A stretch of DNA of 25,627 nucleotides from Phycisphaerae bacterium (lineage in GTDB: Bacteria > Planctomycetota > Phycisphaerae > Tepidisphaerales > Tepidisphaeraceae): contig JAUJNJ010000061.1 of NCBI GenBank assembly GCA_030448225.1, forward strand, positions 9,876 through 35,502. The letters run 5' to 3'. The position numbers were made by a program, and so were the translations under genes. This document shows, in pieces, positions 13,991 through 21,002 of the stretch. Under the pieces are notes generated by a model that saw only the letters and a list, made by a program, of their open reading frames with translations, ran no database searches and had not been told where the DNA came from. Positions within the stretch are counted from its first letter, which is position 1. Each line of letters starts with the position of its first letter.

Positions 13991-16762
13991 CTAGAAGTTC
14001 AACGCCTCGACTTCGTCGGGGTCCGTCCAAAGCGAGTCGTTCGGGGCCCCGCTGGTCGGTCGCGGCACGGGCGCTGACGTTACGCGCGTGACGCATGAAG
14101 CGGTTTCGAGCCCGGCGGCAGTGGGGCGGTCGTGGGCCGCACTGGTGACGGCTGCCATCGCTCTGCTGGACTCGTACACCGCGCGGCCCGCCACGAGCAC
14201 CCCCGGCGCCACGATGACGATCAATGCCGCCAGCCCGCCGCCGGCGGCGGCGCACGCTCCGGCTAACGCTGCCGCGGCGCAAGTGGCGGCTAGGGCCCAC
14301 GCCGACACGTGCGGCCACACGCGGAGGCGGACGAGTTGCCGACCCTGGCCGTGCTCCTCGGCGAGTAGACGGATGCGCGCCGACGCGAGCACGCCGCCGC
14401 GCGACTCGACGTCCCACCGGTCGTAGCTCCCGCCGCACGAGACGATGGCGCCGCGTCGCACGAGCGCCGCCTTCAGCACCGCGAGTCGGTCCTCGGGCGA
14501 CGCCCAGTCCGCGGGCGCGTCGCTCCACGTCCGCTCGGTCCGGGGCAGCGGCAGGCAGAATCCGCCGCTCGCGCCGCGCCGCCGCCACGGCGTCAGCCCA
14601 CGGCCGAGGCGCCCCCAGAGGCGGGCGACCGGCTGCATCAAGTGCAGAGACGTCGCGAGCAACAGCAGCCGCGCGCGCTGGTGCCGCGGGCCCGTCCGGC
14701 GGGCCGCGAGACTTCGCCGCGACGCGGCCGCCGCTTGAGCAACCGTAGCCAGCACAAGCGTGCACAGCAGCGGCAACGCCCACGCCAGCGGTGCCCACGC
14801 CAGCCCGCCGAGCGCGACCGCCGCGAGCACGGCCGCCAGCATGTACCACTCGGGCATCGTCGGAACCGACCAGACCCAACTGGGCGGCCCGTGGTAGACC
14901 GACTGGAACAGCGCGCTGCCCCAGATCCCGTGGTAGATCCGGCGGCGGGTCCACCAGCCCAGCGCCGTGGTGGCGCCTTGGTGGTACATCCGGCCCGACC
15001 ACGTCAGGTGTCCGGCGGCGTTGTACTTCTCCGGCCACTTCTGCTCGAGGTCGGCCTCGGCGCGGCCGTAGTTCAGCTGCTGCCGGAGGTAGGCGCCGAC
15101 CCGGTCGCGGCGCCGGTGCCAGACCATCGCCGCGGGGTTGAAGCCGAGCGTCCAGCCGCGCTCCTGCATTCTCCAGCACAGATCGACGTCGTCGCCGGCG
15201 GTTCGGAACCGCGGGTCGAAGCCGCCCACAGCCTCAAGGCGCTCGCGGCGGAAGGCCATGTTGCACCCGGGGATGTGCTCGGCGACGTCGTCGGTCAGGA
15301 GCACGTGGATCGGTCCACCCGGCGCGGCGGCGACGGCGTCGGCGACCAGCCCGTCGTCGGCGGGTGGGATGTTCGGCCCGCCGACCCCCGCGTGGTTCGC
15401 GTCGGCCGCGAAGGTGCGGGCGAGGTGGGTCAGCCAGTCGGCGTCGGGCCAGGCGTCGTCGTCGATGTAGGCGATGACCGGATGCCGCGCCGCACGCCAT
15501 CCGGTGTTGCGCGCGCTGCTCAGACCGTGGTTGGCCGTCCGGATCAGCCGCACGTTCGCGCGGGTGCCGGCGACCGCATGGGTGCCGTCGGTGGAGCCGT
15601 CGTCCACGACGATGACCTCGTACCGGCGGTACCGCATCCGCGCGAGGGCGTCGAGGCAGCGTCCGATCGTCCGGGCGCCGTTGTACGTGCAGACGACGAC
15701 CGAGATGCCGATCGCCTCGGGCGATTCCTCCGCAGCGGGCACGTTCAGCGCGTCGCGGACCGCGGCGAGCGCGGGCCGCGGGTCGCGCTCGCGGGTGGTG
15801 AGGCCGAAGCCCCAGTCGGTGATTTGCTGCCCGCCCCGGTACCACTCGTCGGTCCACGAGAAGACGAACAGGCCGGCGCATCCGCCGCCGTGCGCCAGGG
15901 ACCGAACCTGCGCGTCCAGTACGCGCGCCTGGGCCTGCTCCCCGTCGCGCACCGCGTCGAGGCCAAGCTCCGCGATCATCAGCGGCCGGTCACCTGCGAT
16001 GTTGTGCAGGCGGCCGACGTAGGACCGCAGATCGCGTTCGCGCTCGAGGTACACGTTGAAGGCCGCGAAATCTAAGAATGGGAGGTCGAGGTATTCGGTC
16101 GACGGATAATTAACGTAAGTCGCCAGCGCTTCCGGATCGCGGTCTTTAACGGTGTCGTACAGGTCCCTCACGTAGCGTTGGACCCTGCGGTGGCCGTACC
16201 ACCGGACCACTGGCGCCGGGATCTCGTTGCCGATCGCATACGCGAAGATCGCCGGGTGGCCCGCACACGACGCGACCGCGGTGGCGAGGCGCGAGCGGAT
16301 CTGCCGGCCGCGCCCGCCATCGAGGAACGCCACGTGTTGTTCCCACGGCAGCCCGATCATCACGCGCAGCCCGACGGCGGCGGCCTCGTCGAGGAGCCAG
16401 CGGGGCGGAACCGTGTAGAGGCGGAGCGTGTCAAACTGCGCCTGGCGGATGGCGGCGAAGTCTTGGCGGGCGACGGCGGGCGAGTGGTACTCGCACCCCG
16501 CTTCGTCCGGCGCGAACGGGCCGTACGTGACGCCACGGATGAACACCTTCTCCTCGCCGCAGCGGAAGAACTTGCCCGCGGTCGCCACGCGAGCGACGCC
16601 GTCGGCGGCAGTCACCCGGATCGGCCGGCCAGACCACGAGGGACGCGCGGCGGGAGTGTCCGGCGTAGGCGGCTGCTTTGCAATCGCAGTACGACTCAAG
16701 CTGCTTTTTCCCGGCTCCCCCGCGGTGACACGACGAGCAGAACTCAGGCGTCGGAGCCACAA
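13991..16762 (-). CDS. Glycoside hydrolase/GT2 glycosyltransferase membrane fusion (923 aa)
   Basis: Residues 60-340 form a clan-A-like glycoside hydrolase barrel: KVFIRGVTYGPF (72-83), TLRLYTVPPRWLLDEAAAVG, AYAIGNEIP with the probable acid/base E180, LMIAELGLD with the probable nucleophile E265, and FVFSWTDEWYRGG (299-311). Residues 352-620 are a GT2 domain: ISVVVCTYNGARTIGRCLDA (353-372), VVDDGSTDGT (385-394), SSARNTGW, YIDDDAWPD with the metal-binding acidic cluster 434-436, and TAGDDVDLCWRMQERGW (521-537). Four hydrophobic segments follow (about 640-657, 660-678, 820-838, 843-860). No signal peptide precedes the hydrolase, so both catalytic domains seem to face the cytoplasm. The frame opens at a TTG (16762) with no good ribosome site; V50 (GTG 16615) or an upstream frame starting at 16808 plus a shift are alternatives. 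It is the first gene of the minus-strand locus, 62 bases before the exporter. Confidence 0.87.
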   Translation of the reverse strand: MWLRRLSSARRVTAGEPGKSSLSRTAIAKQPPTPDTPAARPSWSGRPIRVTAADGVARVATAGKFFRCGEEKVFIRGVTYGPFAPDEAGCEYHSPAVARQDFAAIRQAQFDTLRLYTVPPRWLLDEAAAVGLRVMIGLPWEQHVAFLDGGRGRQIRSRLATAVASCAGHPAIFAYAIGNEIPAPVVRWYGHRRVQRYVRDLYDTVKDRDPEALATYVNYPSTEYLDLPFLDFAAFNVYLERERDLRSYVGRLHNIAGDRPLMIAELGLDAVRDGEQAQARVLDAQVRSLAHGGGCAGLFVFSWTDEWYRGGQQITDWGFGLTTRERDPRPALAAVRDALNVPAAEESPEAIGISVVVCTYNGARTIGRCLDALARMRYRRYEVIVVDDGSTDGTHAVAGTRANVRLIRTANHGLSSARNTGWRAARHPVIAYIDDDAWPDADWLTHLARTFAADANHAGVGGPNIPPADDGLVADAVAAAPGGPIHVLLTDDVAEHIPGCNMAFRRERLEAVGGFDPRFRTAGDDVDLCWRMQERGWTLGFNPAAMVWHRRRDRVGAYLRQQLNYGRAEADLEQKWPEKYNAAGHLTWSGRMYHQGATTALGWWTRRRIYHGIWGSALFQSVYHGPPSWVWSVPTMPEWYMLAAVLAAVALGGLAWAPLAWALPLLCTLVLATVAQAAAASRRSLAARRTGPRHQRARLLLLATSLHLMQPVARLWGRLGRGLTPWRRRGASGGFCLPLPRTERTWSDAPADWASPEDRLAVLKAALVRRGAIVSCGGSYDRWDVESRGGVLASARIRLLAEEHGQGRQLVRLRVWPHVSAWALAATCAAAALAGACAAAGGGLAALIVIVAPGVLVAGRAVYESSRAMAAVTSAAHDRPTAAGLETASCVTRVTSAPVPRPTSGAPNDSLWTDPDEVEALNF

Positions 16763-16987
16763 TCAGGAGCACAGAGCGCACTCCTGGCGCGAGACGCAAT
16801 GTAGTCATGGCAGGATGCGGCCATCAACGGCTATTCGCCCGTCTTCGCGACTGCTCTCATCGTTATCTAATGTTCATCTGTACGGCCACGGTACGATCAG
16901 GTTGCAGGAATCTCGGCACGGTGGGGCGGGACACTGCGACCGGCTCCACGACGTGGTTCGCGGAATCCCCTAGCGGGAGCGAGCGGC
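16763..16987. promoter_or_regulatory. Divergent intergenic region between glycan locus and pseudopilin gene
   Basis: This 225-base gap must hold the promoters of both divergent units. It contains a local A/T-rich patch around 16858-16876 (GTTATCTAATGTTCATC) in otherwise GC-rich DNA, and a short perfect palindrome CCACGaCGTGG at 16946-16956, about 30 bases before the pseudopilin start. A GGGAGCGAG sequence at 16976-16984 is the likely ribosome binding site for the plus-strand gene. No consensus -35/-10 pair can be assigned with confidence. Confidence 0.35.
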
Positions 16988-17617
16988 ATGCGACAAACGA
17001 AAAAGCCGGCGAGGCGCGCGTTCACGCTAGTCGAGTTGCTGGTCGTGATCGGCATCGTCGCCGTGCTGCTGGGCATCTTGATGCCAGCGCTGTCGCTCGC
17101 TCGCGAGCAGAGCCGCCGCACCGCGTGCCTCGCGAACCTTCGCAGCCTCGGCCAAGGTCTGTTCCTGTACGCCAACTCGTTCCGCGATCGGCTGCCTAAC
17201 GGGAATCCGCGCAACGTGTTTGTCGATTATGAAGGAAGCAACCGGGTGATGGTCGCGTTCAACGACTGGACGGTGCGTGATGCGAGGGTATTCCACTGCC
17301 GGTCCGACGACGATCCGGCGCCAGAGCAGATCGACACAGCCGACCAACTGCTCCCGAACTCCGCCCGCACGAGCTACGAATTCTACAACCTGTTCTTCGC
17401 GCCGGAGTTCGGCCCGTTCCTCGCAAAGTTGAAGGGGCGCGCGCCCCTCGCCTGGGACCTCGATGGCGGCTCGCCCACGCCGACGCAGGTGCTGAACCAT
17501 GGCGTCAAGGGCGGCAACGTTCTCTTCGCCGACGGCCATGCCGCTTGGCTCGCCGCCGGCGAGTGGGAGGACGTGAGCTGGCCCGCGCCGGCGACGGAGT
17601 TCTACCCGTTGAACTGA
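16988..17617 (+). CDS. Prepilin-type N-terminal cleavage/methylation protein (pseudopilin-like)
   Basis: A 209-residue protein of the large planctomycete pseudopilin-like family. Residues 1-10 are a short basic leader, and the prepilin peptidase site is A11/F12 (canonical sites have Gly before Phe). The mature N-terminus, FTLVELLVVIGIVAVLLGIL, carries the conserved Glu at +5 and forms the single membrane helix. The C-terminal part contains VFHCRSDDDP (101-110) and NHGVKGGNVLFADGH (170-184), close to the H-x9-DG tail motif but with ten residues between His and Asp-Gly. GGGAGCGAG lies 3-11 bases upstream of the ATG. It stands alone: no secretion ATPase, peptidase or other pilins are nearby. The family is thought to be processed and anchored by type II/IV machinery encoded elsewhere, but individual functions are mostly unknown. 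Confidence 0.92.
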   Translation: MRQTKKPARRAFTLVELLVVIGIVAVLLGILMPALSLAREQSRRTACLANLRSLGQGLFLYANSFRDRLPNGNPRNVFVDYEGSNRVMVAFNDWTVRDARVFHCRSDDDPAPEQIDTADQLLPNSARTSYEFYNLFFAPEFGPFLAKLKGRAPLAWDLDGGSPTPTQVLNHGVKGGNVLFADGHAAWLAAGEWEDVSWPAPATEFYPLN

Positions 17618-17889
17618 CGCTCCGTTTGTTGCTGCGTCCCGCGGGTCCTGCCGGCCGTTCCGGTCGCATCCCTTCACTTTCTAGCGGTTCCTTCAGACCG
17701 TCCTCCGGCCTCGGGACGAAGTCCGGGGATCTGCCTGACCGTCAACACGGCGCGCCCAGGCGCGGCCTGCGGGTCGTTGACATGGGCGGGTGGGTCGCCG
17801 GCAGGCCGAGTACGTGATGGCACCCTACGCCGACTTTAACCCGCTGAAGTTCCCCGACAAGGCGGAGGCGATGGAGAAGACCAGGGCCT
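17618..17889. other. Gap with no convincing gene
   Basis: No complete gene is recognisable. A plus-strand ATG at 17818 opens a 41-codon frame beginning M-A-P-Y-A-D-F-N-P-L-K-F-P-D-K-A-E-A-M-E, which reads like a real protein start but dissolves where the integrase remnant begins near 17890. It could be a gene fragment cut by the mobile element. No terminator with a T-run was found behind the pseudopilin gene. Confidence 0.3.
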
Positions 17890-19036
17890 CACGTATTGGT
17901 CGCGCTCGTCGCGCACGTGGCAAATCTCCATGGCGTATCGCCTAGCCCAGGAGAGCGCGTCGATCTTCTTTTTGATTTGCGACACGTAGTCGGACGGCGC
18001 TTGATCGCCTGCGCGTAGCTGTTCTTGCTGTAGAACGGGTGGAACTTCCGCGGGCGCTTCGCCGCGGCCGCCGCGCGCCGGCGCTGCAAGGGGGTCATCG
18101 GCGTCTTGCGCGTGGCTCGCTGCCGCGCGTTGCGGCACTCCGTGCCCTCGGCAGGACGGAAGATGCGTCGGGGTCGAGCCTCAGGAACGGCGTCAGGACG
18201 TCTCAAGCGTGCGGCCCGAACCAAATCACCCTCCTTTTGTTGTGATGCGCCGTCTTGTGCTGCTCGGGCACGTGTTGCCACGGCAGGCCGCTGCGGTCAA
18301 TGTCGCGCGTGCGCAGCGTGCGAAGTTCCTTCCCGCGGGCCACGGTGAGGAGCTGGGGCTTGACCAGGGCGGCGACGGGCGGCGGCAGGTGGGGGATGGT
18401 CGCCTCGACGACGTCGGCCGGCACCGCGTGCACGACGTTCGCCTCCTCACGCCCCTTGCGGACGTCCTCGACGAGCGCGAGCGCGTCGGCCGTGGCCTTC
18501 GGGACCATGTTCTCCGAGGCGGCCCATTTGGAACATCGCGGCGACGCGGCGGGCCAGCCGGTTCGCGGAGCTCCGGGCCCAGTCGGGCACCGTCTTGGTC
18601 CCGGCCGGGTCGGCCGGGTCCAGGATCTCCCGCGGCTCGAGCGTCACGCGGCGGCACGCCTTCAGGTCTGTCGGCAGGAACGCGGCCGCGGTGCGGGTGC
18701 CGCAGAGACGCCGCAGCGGCTTGATCGCGATCCGGTACGAGTCCGCCGGCGGTCTGCTACCCGTCGGGGCCGACGCAGTGCTTGAGGGCGTCGTAGCGGT
18801 AGAAGGCGACCGCGATCGCGGACACGGTCGGGGCCGGTCGTGACGGGGACTAGTTGGGCGGGGAGTTGCCGGTCGGCGGTCAGCCAGCGGCCGACGAGCC
18901 GCTCGTAGCCGGCGCGGCTCTCGGCGGAGTTGTGGCGGCCGGAGGGCTGGCGGTGCTTCCCGTCGATGATCGTGAAGCCGCGGCCGGTTCGTTTGTGCTT
19001 GTAGTAGCCGGCGCGGTCGGATTTCGGGCGGGCCAT
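17890..19036 (-). pseudogene. Tyrosine recombinase/integrase, heavily frameshifted
   Basis: A phage- or island-type integrase of planctomycete style, roughly 370 residues if intact. The start ATG 19036 has GGGAG six bases upstream and begins MARPKSDRAGYYKHKRTGRG, then SAESRAGYERLVGRWL. After a shift the core-binding region appears as DSYRIAIKPLRRLCG and ARSSANRLARRVAAMFQMG. A second shift leads into ALVEDVRKGREEANVV and the catalytic domain: PPPVAALVKPQLLTVARGKEL, where the Arg of ARGKEL matches catalytic Arg I, followed by RTRDIDRSG and PEQHKTAHHNKRRV with the catalytic Lys. A third frame gives KTPMTPLQRRRAAAAAKRP and SYAQAIKR. The terminal H-x-x-R and Tyr box cannot be found, so the 3' end is missing or unreadable. 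It lies next to a tRNA-Val fragment, as expected for an integrase at its attachment site. The gene is probably inactive as written. Confidence 0.82.
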
Positions 19037-19054
19037 GCGCGACTCCCAAAGGGG

Positions 19055-19079
19055 GTTTCTTTGGACGGTCCAAAGAAAC
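19055..19079. promoter_or_regulatory. Perfect 12-bp inverted repeat upstream of the integrase
   Basis: GTTTCTTTGGAC (19055-19066) and GTCCAAAGAAAC (19068-19079) are exact reverse complements separated by a single G. The centre lies 31 bases upstream of the integrase ATG (19036) and ahead of its GGGAG ribosome site. A one-base spacer is too tight for an RNA hairpin loop, so a dimeric repressor operator controlling integrase expression is more likely than a terminator. The binding protein is unknown. Confidence 0.6.
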
Positions 19080-19152
19080 TCAGCACCTTTCGGCCGCGCT
19101 GCCCGACTCGGGCAGGTACGCTTAACTAAGCGTTCGGCAGGTTTTACGGCAG

Positions 19153-19199
19153 TGGACGATACAGGGCTCGAACCTGTGACCTCCAGCGTGTCATGCTGA
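19153..19199 (-). tRNA. 3' fragment of tRNA-Val(GAC), probable attachment site
   Basis: On the minus strand these 47 bases fold exactly as tRNA positions 27-73. The anticodon stem is TCAGC/GCTGG with loop ATGACAC, giving anticodon GAC for valine. A five-base variable loop AGGTC follows, then the T-arm ACAGG-TTCGAGC-CCTGT, and the acceptor 3' strand ATCGTCC with discriminator A. No D-arm or 5' acceptor strand (expected GGACGAT) lies upstream, and CCA is not encoded. It is therefore a partial tRNA, not a functional gene. The frameshifted integrase starts 117 bases away, so the fragment is best read as an att remnant left by integration into the 3' end of a tRNA-Val gene. Confidence 0.75.
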
Positions 19200-19211
19200 A
19201 CTTCGACACGC

Positions 19212-19236
19212 CCGCAAATCCGCAAAGGCCCGCAAA
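19212..19236 (+). repeat. Three CCGCAAA direct repeats
   Basis: CCGCAAA occurs at 19212-19218, 19220-19226 and 19230-19236, with starts spaced 8 and 10 bases apart. The first copy lies 13 bases beyond the end of the tRNA-Val fragment. The size, number and position resemble arm-type binding sites of a tyrosine integrase or directional sites for an excisionase. The repeats are short, so chance cannot be excluded. Confidence 0.4.
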
Positions 19237-19318
19237 AGCAGGGCTTCGCCACACTTTGACGGGTGCAGGACACTGTGCAAACATGGTCCTTTACGCAGGA
19301 ATATGCTGGACGGGCGGG

Positions 19319-19341
19319 GTTATTCTGGACGTCAGAATAAC
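19319..19341. promoter_or_regulatory. Perfect 9-bp inverted repeat, candidate operator or hairpin
   Basis: GTTATTCTG (19319-19327) and CAGAATAAC (19333-19341) are exact reverse complements around a GACGT loop. It is A/T-rich for this genome and is not followed by a T-run on either strand. It may be a regulator binding site belonging to the mobile element. No adjacent gene start clearly depends on it. Confidence 0.45.
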
Positions 19342-19593
19342 TGTAATACTGCACACCAGAGGGCGGGCCAGCCTCGCACTGATTTTCCAGATCAACCGGA
19401 TCGTTCGTTCGGTGGCACTGTTACGCCAGGCATCACGTACTGCGACGCCGGGGAATGGGTAACGCCCAGTCGGGCGTAGGTAAATCAGCGGGCGGGCCGC
19501 AGATTCAGGCAGCCGAGGAGGAATCGATTGAGCCGCGGCGGCGGTATCGGCCGTGCCGCCAGCCCGCGACCGCCTCGGCACGGATCCACGGAG

Positions 19594-19619
19594 CGCCCCC
19601 TGGATTCCCGGTGGGGGCG
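19594..19619. terminator. Candidate GC-rich hairpin near the end of the DUF4142 gene
   Basis: CGCCCCC (19594-19600) pairs with GGGGGCG (19613-19619) across a 12-base loop. It sits just beyond the Lys-rich tail of the DUF4142-like gene in transcription direction. There is no T-run after it on the minus strand; on the plus strand it is followed by the TTC repeats. It may be a weak terminator or part of the coding sequence. Confidence 0.25.
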
Positions 19620-19643
19620 TTCTTCTTCTTCTTCTTCTTCTTC
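19620..19643 (+). repeat. (TTC)8 trinucleotide microsatellite
   Basis: Eight consecutive TTC units, followed by GTC GTC TTC. Read on the minus strand in the frame matching HLEKAKAYKANEEVART, the tract encodes T-T-K-K-K-K-K-K-K near the C-terminus of the DUF4142-like protein. A trinucleotide array changes tail length without breaking frame. It is also a place where sequencing often miscounts repeats. Confidence 0.8.
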
Positions 19644-21002
19644 GTCGTCTTCACTGGGCGCGTAGGTCTGGCACCCGCGAGAGTTCGTGCTACTTCTTCG
19701 TTCGCCTTGTAGGCCTTGGCCTTCTCGAGGTGACCCGCCACGATACGCGCGCGTCTCCGCCAGGTGCTTCTTCAGGGCCGCGTTCGTCGCCGACTTGAGA
19801 AGCTGGTTGTCGATCATCTGCAACGCCTCGGTGTGACCACCTCGACCATCGCGGCGAGGTAAGGCCCGCTCGAACTGCTCCCCGTCGAGCGGGACGATCG
19901 CCGCCAGGTCGCCGACCCCCTTCTTCTGCACCTGCTCCACGGCCAGCGTGATGACCGGCGTCACCTTGATCTGCTGGCCGAGCACATCATCTTGTTCCTG
20001 CTGCGCGTGCGGCTCGTGCATCATCTTCGCGTAGTCGAGACGGCCGGCTCATCGCCTTCTTCGCCTCCATGGCGGCGAGACCTCGTTGAGGTCGATCGCG
20101 ATCACGCTGGCGAGGACCTCCGCGTCCCCACCCTTGTCGACGGACCCCGGCTGCAGGCGTCGGCCGGGTCGGCGGCGCGGACAGGCGAACCAGGATGACC
20201 GGACGGTCGAGCGCAGCGACCCGGCTCGGCCAGGCGCGAACTGGAGCTTCTCGACGTACGGCGGGTTGCTCGCCCTTCGTCCTGCACGCGACGATGTCGC
20301 CGAACGCCTTGCCTCCTCGACGGTCTTCTTGCCGGTGACGATGTCGTGGTCGAGGTTGAGCGTCAGGACGTTGTAGCCTCAGTCGCAGCGGGCAGCAGCT
20401 CGCCCACCGTGCAGTTGATCGTGCTGCTCGCGTCGAACGCGATCAGGTCGCCACCTTGTTCTGGCGTCGTAGGCGATCGTGTGCTCGAAGTCGACGTGCA
20501 GCGGGAAGTCGTGCGGCGTCTCCAGGTTGTACACCGTGATCCGCTTGAATGGGCCGGCGTTGTACCAGACGAGCCGGTGGGACGTCGCCTCCTGCGGCGG
20601 GCCGTACTTCGCCGTCATCTCGACCGCCCGAGCCGCGGCCGCTCGGCCCGCGGCGACGATGCGGTCGACCGCCACGTTGCGCGGTCCGCCGACGCCTGGC
20701 TCCGGGTTGCTTCTCCATCTTGGCGGGCCGCCTCTCGGCGGCAGGCTGCTCCGTCGCCGTCCTTGCGGCCGACTTGAACGCCGCGGCCAGCGCCATGCGG
20801 TTGCCGCCAACGTGGTCGTCAGTCGTTTCGTGTTCATCTGTGTCCTCCTCGGCGGACGTGTAGGTGGCGGCCGTCGGCGGCGCGCCGCTGGGAAGAACCG
20901 TCTACGGCCAATGCCGAGTGCCATTCGGCCATGCTGCAAGAGACGCGTGAGGCGTCGTCAAAATGTGGTGCTTGTTGCGTACAGGGGACGACCCGCCGCG
21001 GA

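Larger units (their letters stand above)
19200..19504. other. Non-coding stretch beside the tRNA fragment
   Basis: This 305-base interval is less GC-rich than its surroundings and has no convincing reading frame. It holds three short CCGCAAA direct repeats (19212-19236) and a perfect hairpin (19319-19341), listed separately. Such DNA between an att core and neighbouring genes is typical of the attP arms of an integrative element. Confidence 0.4.
19505..20837 (-). pseudogene. Secreted DUF4142-domain protein, heavily frameshifted
   Basis: Starts at ATG 20837 (MNTKRLTTTLAA) with a strong AGGAGG (20844-20849) six bases upstream. After a shift it continues MALAAAFKSAA, a signal-peptide-like segment. 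The N-terminal domain reads GGPRNVAVDRIVAAGRAAAA, KYGPPQEATSHRLVWYNAGP, FKRITVYNLETPHDFPL and FEHTIAYDA, then in other frames DLIAFDASSTIN, VLTLNLDHDIVTGKKTVEEA and VDKGGDAEVLASVIAIDLNE. The C-terminal part, MMHEPHAQQEQDDVLGQQIK, QVQKKGVGDLAAIVPLDGEQ, then FERA, EALQMIDNQLLKSATNAALK and KHLAETRA, matches the helical DUF4142 domain, a ferritin-like periplasmic or secreted fold. A Lys-rich tail follows. At least ten single-base shifts, mostly deletions, are needed, and the protein text is otherwise well preserved. The stop at 19505 is provisional. Consensus error is the favoured explanation. Confidence 0.72.

Noticed and set aside
13929..15179. Upstream extension of the ABC exporter frame to about 1030 residues
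   Set aside because: The extra 417 residues are Arg-rich antimotif text overlapping the GH/GT2 gene. The family start is at 13928.
14642..16075. Plus-strand open frame of 477 codons opposite the GH/GT2 gene
   Set aside because: No domain; antisense to clear GT2 and hydrolase motifs.
17545..17817. Plus-strand frame of 90 codons overlapping the pseudopilin 3' end
   Set aside because: Overlaps a confident gene, has no ribosome site and no recognisable text.
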